Below the pieces are notes generated by a model. The model did not search any database. It had not been told where the DNA came from and was given only the letters and a program-made list of their open reading frames with translations. Shown in pieces: positions 12,743 to 23,060 of a stretch of 64,000 nt of DNA; the first letter of the stretch is position 1; each line of letters starts with the position of its first letter. Made by a program: the position numbers and the translations under genes. The stretch is from Phragmites australis (lineage: Eukaryota; Streptophyta; Magnoliopsida; Poales; Poaceae). Location: NCBI RefSeq assembly GCF_958298935.1, contig NC_084942.1:8563501-8627500 (forward strand), given 5' to 3'.

Positions 12743-15700
12743 TCAGGCTTTGACTATTGGAATGATTCCTTTTAACTTGCGGCACTGCCTCCTTAGTTCA
12801 TCGCTGCCGCGGCGGACATCTAATACTCGCAGTGAACTCGGGAGGCGTTCCACCTTGGGCAGCGACCGGATGGCCGGGCAGTTGCTGATTGTTAATTCTT
12901 GCAGCGAACTCGGGAGGCCTTCCTTGGGCAGCGACCGGATGGCCGGGCAGTACCTGATTCTTAATTCTTGCAGCGAACTCGGGAGGCGTTCCTTGGGCAG
13001 TGACCGGATGGCACACTGGAAGATCTCTAATGTCTTGAGGTTGGCAGGTCTATGCAGGCCTGCGGCGAGGCACTGCAGCCCGGAGAGTTTGAGGTCCTGG
13101 AGTGAGGTGAGACGCTGAAGGGCCTCCTCTTGCTCCTTTGTGAAGATGACGCGCTCCGCCTTGTAGCCTGATTGGATGTATAAGCTGGTGAGGGACGATG
13201 AGAGGAGGCTGCAGATGGGCGCAGCAAGGACTCCTGCGGCGTCATCTGTCACGAGGTGCTGCAGTCTGGAGGAACGGGGAGGAAGCACTTGTTCATGCAG
13301 CCGTGAGGGCTCCGAACCAACAAAGAGGTTGTGGGTACCAAACACGGATAATTCGGTGAGGTGACCTTGTGTGAGGAGAGACCATAATCCCTCGCATCTT
13401 AAATCCCCACATCTTCTTATGTCTAACCGTGTGAGGGAGGCAAGGTTTGAGAGAGACACTAGTGTCTCCTCCGTGTCATTCACATCCCAAAGACTGAGCT
13501 TTTGCAGGGAGGATGGGAAAGGGGAACAAGAAGATGGGGACGACGAATAGGAGGAGAACAACTTTGGGCAACCCCAAATCTCCAACGATCGGAGGGAACG
13601 CAGACATTGGAGCCCTCCTCCAATTCCCCCTGCTTCTGTGACGTTGGGGTGGAGGCTCAGCTCCTTGCAGGAGGCTATCTTCAACTCTTGAAGTTGGGGA
13701 GGCAAGAGAAGCAGCCCTTCTGTAGCCGATGCAGCTATTTCCTCCTCTCCTTTTGCTTCCTCCTGCTGCTGCTGCAGATGTACAATATGTGCGCCTTCAA
13801 CATTATTAGCTGAGGATGATGGTAATGATGCGGTTGTTGCCGTCGTCTGCTGCTCAACTACACCCAGTCCTGCTATCTTCGGACAATAAGATATTTTTAG
13901 GTTAGAGAGCTTCGGGAAGTAAGAGAGTAGCCGTGTCAGTTCCTTCCCACTAGTACCGCAGCGGCTGATGGTGATGCTTTCAACTGGAAATTTGTAATTG
14001 CCACGGCTGCCACTTTCGTCCAAAAAGGTATTACTCGAATTACATATACTGAGTGTCTGCAGAGATGATAGCATTTGGAGGTGATCCGGCGCCAGAACAG
14101 GGCATTTATTCGTTTTCAACTCTTTTAGTTCAGTTAGATTATAGAAGGCAAAAGCCTTCCAGAATGTGCTTTCCGGAGCATCCTTACCCACAATTTCCAA
14201 TGAACAATATTCTGATTTCAAATCTTTTCTATACCATAGCTCGGCAAAACCTGAACCAACTCCTTGTATGTAAGCATTGCGCAGAGCGGTGGTTATCCAA
14301 GGAAAAGGTGTCACGTACAATAGTTTTGGACAGTTTTTAATCTGGAGGTTCCGTAGTCTACGAAACCAAGTCAGGTTCGTCACTTGGTCGGGTTGACAGC
14401 AAGTACGATGTGAAAAAGGCAACTCCAATAGTTTGTCGCAATCTCTAATGACAAGTACTTCCAACTGAGAAAACAAATGACATGGGTAATTTTCAACCCA
14501 TTTTTCCAAGTTTTTCATATTAACAAGTTCCACACTTTTCAAGTTCTTAAAGCTATGGCTCAGGAGACCTTCACCATGCTCATTAACCATCCTTAGATCC
14601 CCCAAAGGTGGAAGCTTTTGCCATGCTACATGATCAAGATGAAGATGTTCTAAATTTTGAACAGAGAGATTCACGCCTAGCCACGTCGGGCATTTAAGTC
14701 CTCGATGCCCTCTGATGCATAGCTTCTGAAGATTGCTATGTGGTTTAAGACGTTCAAGGACATTCTCTTCCAGTACTGTAGGCTGCGCTGTCCGGTTAAG
14801 ATCCCAATCCAATGTTAACTCTCTTAAACAGTCCTTTTGTATTAGTTTTGCTTCATCTGCTTCTTCTTTTACTTTAACTTTTTCCAGATTATAGATGCCC
14901 AGTACTTGGAGCTCTAGTAGTTGCCCTAATTGCTTCAATTCAAAACCATTATTTTCCATTTTGACTTCAAATCTACTTAACTCCTTCAAGTGTTTTAGTT
15001 TTCCCACTTCAAAAATTTTAGAGTGAAGCCCATCATTTGAGACAAGAAAATGATGCAAATTTATGAGGTTGCTTATGTCTCTGGGTAAACTAGAGAAACT
15101 ATTGCATCGTTCTAGATCTAGGATCCTCAACTGATATAATCTTGAAGTAGTGTTGGGAAGATTTATTCTCCCAAAAATGCCTTTCTTAATCCGTAAGTGG
15201 CGAAGATGGACAAATTCTGAGAAGTTTGGCAACAAATCCTCGACATTATAGGATGCTTCATAACAAAAAATTGTGCGAAGGGCTCTAGCCTCTCTAAACA
15301 AATCACCAAATGTCTTGACAAACCATCCATGGTGTTCCCCAAACAACATCACAGTACGTAGATTTTCAACTTTCAATGTTTTGTCTAATGCACTTAATTC
15401 CTTCTTGTAATCTTCAAAAGTCACTCTATCCTTGACATCTTCGTCATCTACAATGATAGACAAGTGACGTACTGATGGGGGGATTTGTATTGATCTGATA
15501 TTGGAACTACATATGCTAAGACATTCGTATGATGAAACCTTTGCTGCCAGTTCATGTAGTAGGTCATGGACAACATAATAAGGACGGCCATTGTCTCTTT
15601 CATTCTTTTTGAGAAATGCAAATTTAACCAAGTCATCTAAATAGCTATGTCCAACATCTTCAATTCCTTTGTTCCGATTAAGTGAATGCAGAATATCTAG

Positions 15701-17242
15701 TCCTATCCATAAGTGGATTAACTCATTGCTATCAAATTCATGATCTTCAGGAAACAGAGCACAATAGGAAAAACATTGTTGCAGATGGAAAGGAAGATAA
15801 TGATAGCTAAGCTTTAGTGCCGGCATAATGTCATTGTCGCTGGTTTGTAGTTCCCATTCTTTGCTTCGCAGAACTCTTCTCCAATGTTCTAAAGTAGGTT
15901 GGTTTCTTAGTAATCTGCCTACGGTTTTTGCTGCAAGAGGTGAACCCTTCAAATGTTTCACTATTTCTCTCCCAACATCTAAGAATTCATCATGACCACT
16001 CCATAACTGCTCGTGACCAAATACACATGCTCCAAAGAAACTCATAAAATCTTCAGGCCCTAAACTTCCCAGTTCCACAAAACAATCATCCGTTCTAACC
16101 ATTTTTGCCACCTCAGGAAACCGGGTAGTGACTATAACCATATTACCTTTTCCTCCCATTTTACTATATGGTGTTAACAGTTTTTTCCACTCATCCTCTT
16201 GACATGTCCAAATATCATCCAAGATGAGCAAGAACCGTTTTGATTTTAATCTCTGTTCAATTATCTCTTCTTCTCTAGCATTTTTGTTTTCACCATCAAC
16301 TGGGGGAATCATGTTCACAATATCATGTGCCAACCTATTTGCATTGAAATTTTGAGAGACGCATATCCAGATTGGGACCTGAAAATGGCTCTTGACTTCT
16401 TGATATATCTTTTGTGCGAAAGCAGTCTTCCCAATGCCCCCAGGTCCAACAATAGGAAGAACAGTAAGCTTATTGGCAAAATATTCACCACGAGTAATGC
16501 TATCCACGATTCTCTTTACCTCGTCATCCCTCCCATATAATTTAGGTTCTATAATTTCTGGGGTGGTTTTGGGTCTGTTCGCAGCAATGTCTTTGGTGGT
16601 ACGGTTAGAGCCAATGAGCTCTAGATTAAGAATGGTGGAGACCATACCACAAATGGGCTTCAGCTGCTCTACGATATCCTTCATCTTTCTAGATATTTCC
16701 ACCCTATCAAACAGCAATTTTGGTATTTGTACGTCATGTTTTTTCAGTTGTACCTTGGATAGCCTGGCACAACAGTGAAAACGCAGTCCGTTTCCTGGCA
16801 TGTCAGGATCGTCCCACATGCCAGAGTGAGCATCAGCTGTGGTCAGAGAGAGCTTGAGCTTACTGGCAACGGATCTGGCAGTGTGGCGGGTATTGAGGAC
16901 GAGGCCATGGATGCACCCGCCGCCGGCATGCACATCTGCGGCGGCGTGGTAGGTGCCGTGGAGGGCGTCCTGGATGCGGAAGTACTCGAGCTCGTCGAGC
17001 ACGTCGTCGGCGTCGTACGCCAGCCCCCGCAGCTTGTGCAGCAGCTCGTTGAGGGACGGGTTGTCGATCTCCCTGCCGCGGGTGTTGTTGAGCATGGCCT
17101 GAGCATAGAGCAGCTGCATCTTGAGGGCGTCGATGTTGGGGCCGAGCCCTTCGCTGGCCGCCCACGCCTCCAGGAAGCCGTCCGCCACAGGGGCCAGCGC
17201 CTTGCGCACCACCCAGCTCACCGCGCTTACGGCCACGTCCAT
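12743..17242 (-). CDS. CC-NB-ARC-LRR (NLR) disease-resistance protein, 1499 aa, single coding exon
   Basis: Predicted intracellular immune receptor of the CNL class, which senses pathogen effectors and triggers cell death; ligand unknown. Domains in order: Rx-type coiled coil at about residues 1-175 with an EDVID-like DVLDELEY (80-87); NB-ARC with P-loop GPGGIGKT (266-273), kinase-2 LLILDDIW (338-345), RNBS-B NMVIVTTR (367-374), GSPLAAK in place of GLPL (433-439), RNBS-D CFSYCALFP (490-498) and VHD in place of MHD (558-560); then irregular LRRs to the end. The last part holds three 23-residue repeats of the type RSLPKxxLPSSLxxL. The frame is open for 34 more codons upstream (to 17344). I start at 17242 because that ATG has A at -3 and G at +4, begins the usual MDVAVSAV-like N terminus, and lies 11 bases after a strong 3' splice site. 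No internal stop or frameshift is seen. The motifs are intact enough for a functional gene. Confidence 0.93.
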   Translation of the reverse strand: MDVAVSAVSWVVRKALAPVADGFLEAWAASEGLGPNIDALKMQLLYAQAMLNNTRGREIDNPSLNELLHKLRGLAYDADDVLDELEYFRIQDALHGTYHAAADVHAGGGCIHGLVLNTRHTARSVASKLKLSLTTADAHSGMWDDPDMPGNGLRFHCCARLSKVQLKKHDVQIPKLLFDRVEISRKMKDIVEQLKPICGMVSTILNLELIGSNRTTKDIAANRPKTTPEIIEPKLYGRDDEVKRIVDSITRGEYFANKLTVLPIVGPGGIGKTAFAQKIYQEVKSHFQVPIWICVSQNFNANRLAHDIVNMIPPVDGENKNAREEEIIEQRLKSKRFLLILDDIWTCQEDEWKKLLTPYSKMGGKGNMVIVTTRFPEVAKMVRTDDCFVELGSLGPEDFMSFFGACVFGHEQLWSGHDEFLDVGREIVKHLKGSPLAAKTVGRLLRNQPTLEHWRRVLRSKEWELQTSDNDIMPALKLSYHYLPFHLQQCFSYCALFPEDHEFDSNELIHLWIGLDILHSLNRNKGIEDVGHSYLDDLVKFAFLKKNERDNGRPYYVVHDLLHELAAKVSSYECLSICSSNIRSIQIPPSVRHLSIIVDDEDVKDRVTFEDYKKELSALDKTLKVENLRTVMLFGEHHGWFVKTFGDLFREARALRTIFCYEASYNVEDLLPNFSEFVHLRHLRIKKGIFGRINLPNTTSRLYQLRILDLERCNSFSSLPRDISNLINLHHFLVSNDGLHSKIFEVGKLKHLKELSRFEVKMENNGFELKQLGQLLELQVLGIYNLEKVKVKEEADEAKLIQKDCLRELTLDWDLNRTAQPTVLEENVLERLKPHSNLQKLCIRGHRGLKCPTWLGVNLSVQNLEHLHLDHVAWQKLPPLGDLRMVNEHGEGLLSHSFKNLKSVELVNMKNLEKWVENYPCHLFSQLEVLVIRDCDKLLELPFSHRTCCQPDQVTNLTWFRRLRNLQIKNCPKLLYVTPFPWITTALRNAYIQGVGSGFAELWYRKDLKSEYCSLEIVGKDAPESTFWKAFAFYNLTELKELKTNKCPVLAPDHLQMLSSLQTLSICNSSNTFLDESGSRGNYKFPVESITISRCGTSGKELTRLLSYFPKLSNLKISYCPKIAGLGVVEQQTTATTASLPSSSANNVEGAHIVHLQQQQEEAKGEEEIAASATEGLLLLPPQLQELKIASCKELSLHPNVTEAGGIGGGLQCLRSLRSLEIWGCPKLFSSYSSSPSSCSPFPSSLQKLSLWDVNDTEETLVSLSNLASLTRLDIRRCGDLRCEGLWSLLTQGHLTELSVFGTHNLFVGSEPSRLHEQVLPPRSSRLQHLVTDDAAGVLAAPICSLLSSSLTSLYIQSGYKAERVIFTKEQEEALQRLTSLQDLKLSGLQCLAAGLHRPANLKTLEIFQCAIRSLPKERLPSSLQELRIRYCPAIRSLPKEGLPSSLQELTISNCPAIRSLPKVERLPSSLRVLDVRRGSDELRRQCRKLKGIIPIVKA
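12840..13045 (-). repeat. Three in-frame 69-bp tandem repeats in the NLR C-terminal LRR
   Basis: The plus-strand word GGGCAG(C/T)GACCGGATGGC occurs at 12857, 12926 and 12995, exactly 69 bp (23 codons) apart. The surrounding bases are nearly identical between units. The repeats encode successive LRR units of the pattern RSLPK..LPSSL. Their high nucleotide similarity suggests recent duplication or gene conversion. Confidence 0.85.
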
Positions 17243-17253
17243 CCTATTCACGT

Positions 17254-17353
17254 CTGTATGCAGGAGGAGGAAATCATGATCAGCAAATGTAGCTAGAAGC
17301 CCCTGGCTACTACTGATACTTGTATTGGACAGAAAAGAGTGCACTCAACTCAC
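17254..17353 (-). other. Probable 5' leader intron of the NLR gene (100 bp)
   Basis: On the minus strand TTTGG is followed by GTGAGT (GT at 17353-17352), a near-perfect donor. The other end is a pyrimidine-rich TTTCCTCCTCCTGCATACAG ending at 17254, with a CTGAT branch-like word about 25 bases upstream. The start ATG follows 11 bases into the next exon. If spliced, the upstream in-frame ATG at 17344 is removed, which supports the start at 17242. Confidence 0.7.
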
Positions 17354-17479
17354 CCAAACAGGGAGGTGAGTGCGAGAGGGCGCCGGCGCAGACGTCGAGA
17401 TCTGGAAGGCTGTGGCAGATGAGCAGGCAGCGAGAAAGCAGGCTGCGCAGGAGTGGATCCTAACGGGTGGAGAGGGAGG

Positions 17480-17488
17480 AATAAATAG
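17480..17488 (-). promoter_or_regulatory. TATA-like box of the NLR gene
   Basis: The minus strand reads CTATTTATT here, about 125 bp upstream of the predicted leader-intron donor. Transcription would start near 17450, giving a first exon of about 100 nt. The match is to a TATA variant, so confidence is limited. Confidence 0.35.
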
Positions 17489-17489
17489 A

Positions 17490-18519
17490 CGTCGGTGGCC
17501 ATGCCGCTGCTTACGCAACGATGGTGACGTGATGCTCAAGGGCTTCCAACGAATCATCTTGTTGCGTAGCGTGAGCAAGGTCTGTGTCGGCTCACTGGAT
17601 TACACTCTGCACGTATGCCATGTCCTGCAGCATCTTTATTCCTTGCGTGGCCTCATTATTACTCCATGGAGAACCTTGCCCAAAGAGCTTCCTCCAGAGT
17701 TCCTCCAAAGAGCTAAGGCAGCACTTTGTTGAAGTACAAAATCTAGCTTTATCTGTAGTTCTCCTTGATGAAGAATGTAACAGCCCAATGCAAGTAGTCC
17801 TGGCTGAGATCTGTTTTCGGTCGTTACTGTACTCTATCTGAAAACAGACTCCAGTTATAAATACTTCCTGGCGGCGATCGTTTTGATCAAGCCGGCCATT
17901 GCCAAATTCTCTTCTCTGAAATTTTACACAATTGAAATCATGGATTTAGCTTGTCCAAAGGCCTGTCTGTGGCCTTAAGTCTTGTCCCATGAGGTACACT
18001 ATGCTTGCAGGTTTTCTAGGATGGCCACATGCCCACATGGGTGTGTTTTCAGTTGGAGAGATGATACAATGTTATGAGCCCTCTCTAGTTTGTAAGCTCC
18101 AATAAGCTGCAAACACAATCACCACAGAAGGGTAGCAAAATCTGTGTTGAGAAAGGCCTGAAACAGGTGAAAATTTTGGCGTTCATATCCATAAACTAAA
18201 TCAACGAGACAACTATGGTTGAACTGGAGCACCTCCATGGCTCCATACATCTCAACATGTTGCAAAACTATATCCCTTCGAGAAGAGCTCTTTTACAGTA
18301 CCCTCAAATAAATATAATTCATATTCTTTTTGATCTAATGGCCTGGATAAGTTACGACTTCCATCTACTCCACGTTGGAGTAGCATCCGTTGAGGGACAT
18401 TACCACCGTACATTAATTTGACTCACGTACATGCATGTCCATGATCTGTGTAATTCCCGTCGGCCCTAATTAAGTAAATCTTAAAAACTTAAAACTATTT
18501 TGATACATACAAAAAAAAC
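17490..18519. other. Intergenic stretch upstream of the NLR gene
   Basis: No gene recognised. It probably contains the upstream promoter of the NLR gene on the minus strand. The open frames at 17370-17841 have no family resemblance. Confidence 0.4.
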
Positions 18520-18643
18520 TATAACTTTTAGTGCTCATTTGAAAAACCTAAAGCTATTTCACACACCCACGATGAGAAAGTTGTAGTTTTTGCAACATGT
18601 GTCAAAATACTTGTAGGTTTTCAAATGAGCACTAAAAGTTATA
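18520..18643. repeat. Inverted repeat, 31-bp arms with a 63-nt loop, inside a small repeat cluster
   Basis: TATAACTTTTAGTGCTCATTT at 18520 is answered by AAATGAGCACTAAAAGTTATA ending at 18643, and the arms pair with one indel. A related word, TTGTAGTTTTTGCAACATGT, occurs twice (near 18581 and 18669) with a diverged third copy near 18735. The cluster at about 18480-18775 resembles a decayed small element with internal repeats. No target duplication was identified. Confidence 0.55.
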
Positions 18644-18775
18644 CATGTGGGCCCATGGTGAGAAGATTGTAGTTTTTGCAACATGTATGAAAATAGTTGT
18701 AGGGTTTTCAAATGAGCATCTGAAGTTGTAATTTTCTATAACATATGTCAAAATAATTGTACGTTTTTTAAAATT

Positions 18776-21714
18776 TTACTCGTCCTAATTTGATTGTTAG
18801 AACTTCGAACCCTAGCTGTCAGTGCTAAAACGATTGACTTTGGGACGACGATCCATTACTCTCGTGACTGGCCGAGAAGGTCATGCACTCACGTTCTTTC
18901 TCCTCTCCCTTGCATCCGATTGTTGGTGAAGAACGGAGAACAAGACATCATTGGTGGGGCAGTCAGGGGGGGGAACCGTTAATGGCATCGTACTTCTGCA
19001 CGACGTGTACGAACGTAACTCCGCGCCAACTTGACATGACAGCGCAGTGGACGGTGGATTTCATCCTCATTTTTTTGACCTTTGGACGTCGTCAACATTA
19101 CAACATATGTACATGTTCTATATGATTCATACGTTTATCTTTTAACTGAATCTTGTACGTGGCTTAATTATGGTCTTGTTCATATCAAAGTGCTTTTGTT
19201 AAACCGGTAAAAGGATATTAATGTCTGCTAATGGAAGGTAGAATTTATCAATGGCAATGCAAACATCGTTAGGATACTCCGCGTGCCCTGACCCTCCATC
19301 ACCAATTCCGTTGGCCTCGTCTGCTGTAATACCCGTAAATATGAAAATTCAAATGTTTACTGTGGGACCCAACCCACAAGAGTACAAATTTGACTTTTTG
19401 AACCATTGCTCGGGAGACTACGTGCGTATAGATCCCGTCGAGATGATTCCGTTTTGCTATCAAACGTTCTGTTTGGATACTTGTGAAGCTGTACTAAGCC
19501 TAATAAATTTAGATTATTGGATGGTTGGAAAAAAAAGAAGGATAAACCTTGGGATTGGTCCTCATCCGATCCCACCTAACTCATGTTCGCCTGACTGCCA
19601 TGCTAGCCTTAGCTACCACCCCGCCGTCGGTGCTTGCCGCCACCGACGCCCGCAGCCACCTCGCTGCCAATGCCCGCGGACCGGCTCCTATCCGGTGCCT
19701 CGTCGTTGCTGCCTTCACACCATGCTCGGCCATCGCCATGCCCAGCCATAGTCGCCAGCCACGGCTGGTGGAGGCCAGACCAAGCCGGGTCAGCATGACA
19801 GGGGGGCTAAGGAGAGGGCCGGTCGACCCTGAGGAGAAGAAAAAAAGAAATAAAGAAGAAGGAAAAGAAAAGGAAGAGGAAGAAGAAAGGAGAAGGAAGA
19901 GTGAGGAAGAAAAACAAGAAGAAAGGGAGGAGGATTTCAGGAGCTTCACCCAATCGGTCATCAATTCATGATCTTGTTGCTAAGATGATCCCCAAATAGT
20001 CATTAGATGCTTGTGGATTGGTGGGATTAGTCGTTGTTGGCGTCAGCTTAGCGTATTGGTGACCCTTTTAGCGTGCAACGAGTTTTTTCATTTTTGAGCC
20101 TTAATTGATGTCAGATTCGACATTTTGGTTAAAACAAAAGTGGTAGGTCTTGTTGTTATGTTTCCGATGGCATTGGTCTTGTTCTTTTCGGTTGAGAAGA
20201 TTAGGATTAATCGATGAATCAATGTAGTAATATGTCGGGGGTTAACCCGCATGGTGTTTTTGCCTTTTGGTCTTCGACCTCATTAGAGGGGGTTCTCGCT
20301 CAATGTTGTGTAAGCATAGTGGTAGATGTTCTCCCATTATCTTCAGATGTTGTGTTCGTGGGGTCTTCAGGCGTACGAAGTATTTTTTTTGTGTGTGTTG
20401 TGGTTGCACTAAGTGTGCACTTGTCTAGGTGGTGCCGCCTCGAGACGCAACTAGTGGCCATATTCATCACCGATGAAGGCAAGTGAATGTAGTGGATGGC
20501 TATGCTTTAACTTGTTATTTGGTTACCTCCATCTTTTTATTTCTGCACTTACTAATAACTCATTAAATTAAATGTGAGCATGCGACTTACTTTATGCCTT
20601 CTGAAGAATTGATGTTTTCCTTGGATTATGAGGTAAAGGAAGTGAGACATGTCTTTTCTCTTGCAGTTGTTTATATTCCTCGAATATGAAGTATGACTTA
20701 TATACCTATGTTGAACTTATATCATTCAATTATGCATGATGTCTTAATATTTACTTTATGAAGTTTAGTTGAATTCTTGAAATAAGAAGTGAAGTAAGCG
20801 AGATTTGTCATTTTGAAGTTGTTTATTTATTATAGTATGCAATTATGAAAGTATTATGCATATCTTGGAAGTTATGTTGTTGGCTATGGATGAACCATAT
20901 CGTGAGCATAGCATCTTGTACTGGAAGTTTTATCGCCATCTTATGGCCACGACTGTATCCGTACAACATTATACGTTGTCCGTGGAGGGGTAAGGGTGAG
21001 GAAGAGTATGACATGTGCATACATATGCATTCATATGGATGTTTTTACTTTAATTGCTTTGATCTTGTTCTTATATTGCAAGGGAATCCTTTTTACCATT
21101 TTGGTTAATAATGATATGGTGAATCATAGCTAGCGGATGGTAGTATGTGATTATTGATGTTTTGTCTGGTTTAATCATGTTTCCAGATGTTGATAACCTA
21201 TTCAGTTTCTAATTTTCTATTAAAGATGATCGCTTAAAGCAATTCACGTGTTGAGATTTTCGAATCTCACCCTTGATATCTTTCCAAGTGCGCCTTGAGG
21301 TGACGTCAAACATTCAGGAGGGATAACAGCATGACTTATGCATGACCACCTTTACCTCTTTGTCTTTTCGGTTGCAATATCAGTTCGGTGTCTCTTAATT
21401 GTTTTGATGTCTGTTTGTCTCGTTGTGGCATGGTTTTATGTTTGAGGCATGTTCGTCTTGCTAGGAAGCTTACTTCTGTTAATGTGACAATATTTTTTTC
21501 TCTTGTTCTGCGGTGTTTGGCTAGTTATACCTCTAGTTTTAGAGGAGGTGCTACCAAAATTTTCTTGTTCGGCAGGCCTATAGGTAGGTTAGTACCGCTT
21601 TAGGCTTGTTGAGGTCCCCGAGGTGTTACATCCACCACATGACTCATGGCATCGAAGTCGCCAGCCCAACGGGAACCCTATCGCACCTTGTAGCCGACTA
21701 TTGATTTTTTTTAG
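18776..21714. other. Intergenic stretch, purine tract at 19834-19940, no gene recognised
   Basis: The plus strand has an almost pure purine run of GAA/GGA words at about 19834-19940. Preceding it (19550-19800) is a GC-rich patch with CCGCC-type codons on either strand that gives open frames of low complexity but no domain. From 20 to 21.7 kb the sequence is T-rich and non-coding as far as I can see. Confidence 0.4.
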
Positions 21715-22790
21715 GAAACAATAGGATCATCCCTACTGATTATATATTAATTAAAGAGAGAAAAGTACAAAGGAGAATTATGAACAAAAAATAAAAATCA
21801 AGAAAATACATATACATGTTATTCTAAAGATACAAGCCATTGGTACATTAAATTTGCATAACAAGCTCTAGCACGATGGATAACCAAAGCAATTTCCTTC
21901 TTAAAAAGGCTCCAAACCGCTTGGATAGAGGGATGGACATAATTGAGGATCCAATCATTTCTAATTTTCCAAATGCTCGAGCTCATAAGGGTAATCACCT
22001 CTATAACAAAAGGAGCTTTTAACTTTTTCTTGAAGAGCCTTAGGGTATGAGTAGGCCTATGAAGAATATTGATTCGGAGGCCCAACAATAAACTGCTATG
22101 AAGGAAAAGATGACATCTGCTTTCCTCTAGCTAAAGAATGCAGAGATCACATGTGTTGAAGGGTAGATGCATGTTCTTTCTGTGCAATATTTCTCTTGTG
22201 TTTAATCTATCCTTCAGGAGTAGCTAGAAGATAACTTTATGCTTTATTTGACAACAACTTTTCCAATTCCATTTGAAAATTGGGTGAACGCCCAATGAGA
22301 ACCTTGTAGGACTTGCTGGCCAAGAAAATAGCATTACCCCAAATGTACATCCAGGTGTCATTTGTGAGTATTAAAATGAACATTAGATAAGTGCACTTGA
22401 AGCTAATCATAGGCCCTAGTTGTCAGAGGCAGGTTGAAGGCTTCATGAAAACTTTCCAGATTGGCAACCATTTGAAGAGTCATTCTGTCATCTTTGGCAA
22501 AAGAAAACAAGTGAGGGAAATTCTAATAAGGGACAAAGCCAACCCATATGCCATCCCAAAAGAGAATAGTGCTTCCATTTCCAACCTGAGAGTAGGCAAT
22601 ACCTTTGTAGATATCCACAAGCTTGATAGTATCTCTCCAACAAAAAGATCCCTTATTTGCATTTGCTTGAAAATTCCTAGTTGGGTAATAGTTATTTCAT
22701 AGAAGCTGTACCCAAGGAAGATCATTTTATTGTAGAATTTATGAAGGTTTTTTAGCACAAGAGTTTTATTGTGTACCTCAGAATAGGTTA
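21715..22790 (-). mobile_element. 3' part of an L1-type LINE (second LINE), C-terminal ORF2 and poly(A)
   Basis: Minus-strand frames read as the C-terminal zf-RVT end of plant L1 ORF2. The segment at 22480-22758 resembles the post-RT region, and the segment at 21819-22088 contains SSSIWKIRNDWILNYVHPS, a typical plant LINE tail motif. The body ends in an A tail on the minus strand (eight T on plus at 21715-22722 region start, i.e. 21715-21722). A frame change and a stop lie between the two segments. The element is interrupted at about 22790. Its more 5' part reappears at 27205-27790 on the same strand, so later insertions and a deletion split it. Confidence 0.7.
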
Positions 22791-23060
22791 TTACAGACGG
22801 ATTTTAAACCCTATCATATATGGTTATAGGTTCCATCTCTACAACAGTGTCTGTGATTTTGATCGTATTACAGACAAATTGAGAACCGTCTGTAATAGAG
22901 TTACACACATATAGATTTTTTTCTGTAAAACTATCTGTGCCTAATAAGGATTACAGATGGTTAGAGTTATAGACAGTTTTTGTTGAAACTTGTCTATTTT
23001 AATTGTCACATGCAGAGTTTTTTTTTAAAACAGTCTGCGTGACCCTCATGACTTAGCTTC
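22790..23060. repeat. Cluster of ACAGACGG / CCGTCTGTAAT words, possible CACTA subterminal repeats
   Basis: Short words such as TTACAGACGG, ACCGTCTGTAAT and ATTACAGATGG recur in both orientations over about 200 bp. Such arrays are common in CACTA (En/Spm) subterminal regions in grasses. The CACTA terminal motif itself was not seen, so this is a weak call. Confidence 0.3.

Noticed and set aside
12750..13118. Plus-strand open frame of 122 codons opposite the NLR end
   Set aside because: It is the antisense shadow of the 69-bp LRR repeats; its own repeats simply mirror the NLR.
16775..17296. Plus-strand open frame of 173 codons opposite the NLR N terminus
   Set aside because: GC-rich antisense shadow of the Rx coiled-coil region; no domain of its own.
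19549..19971. 140- and 127-codon frames around the purine tract
   Set aside because: Low-complexity K/E or S/F repeats produced by the GAA-rich run; no start context or family.
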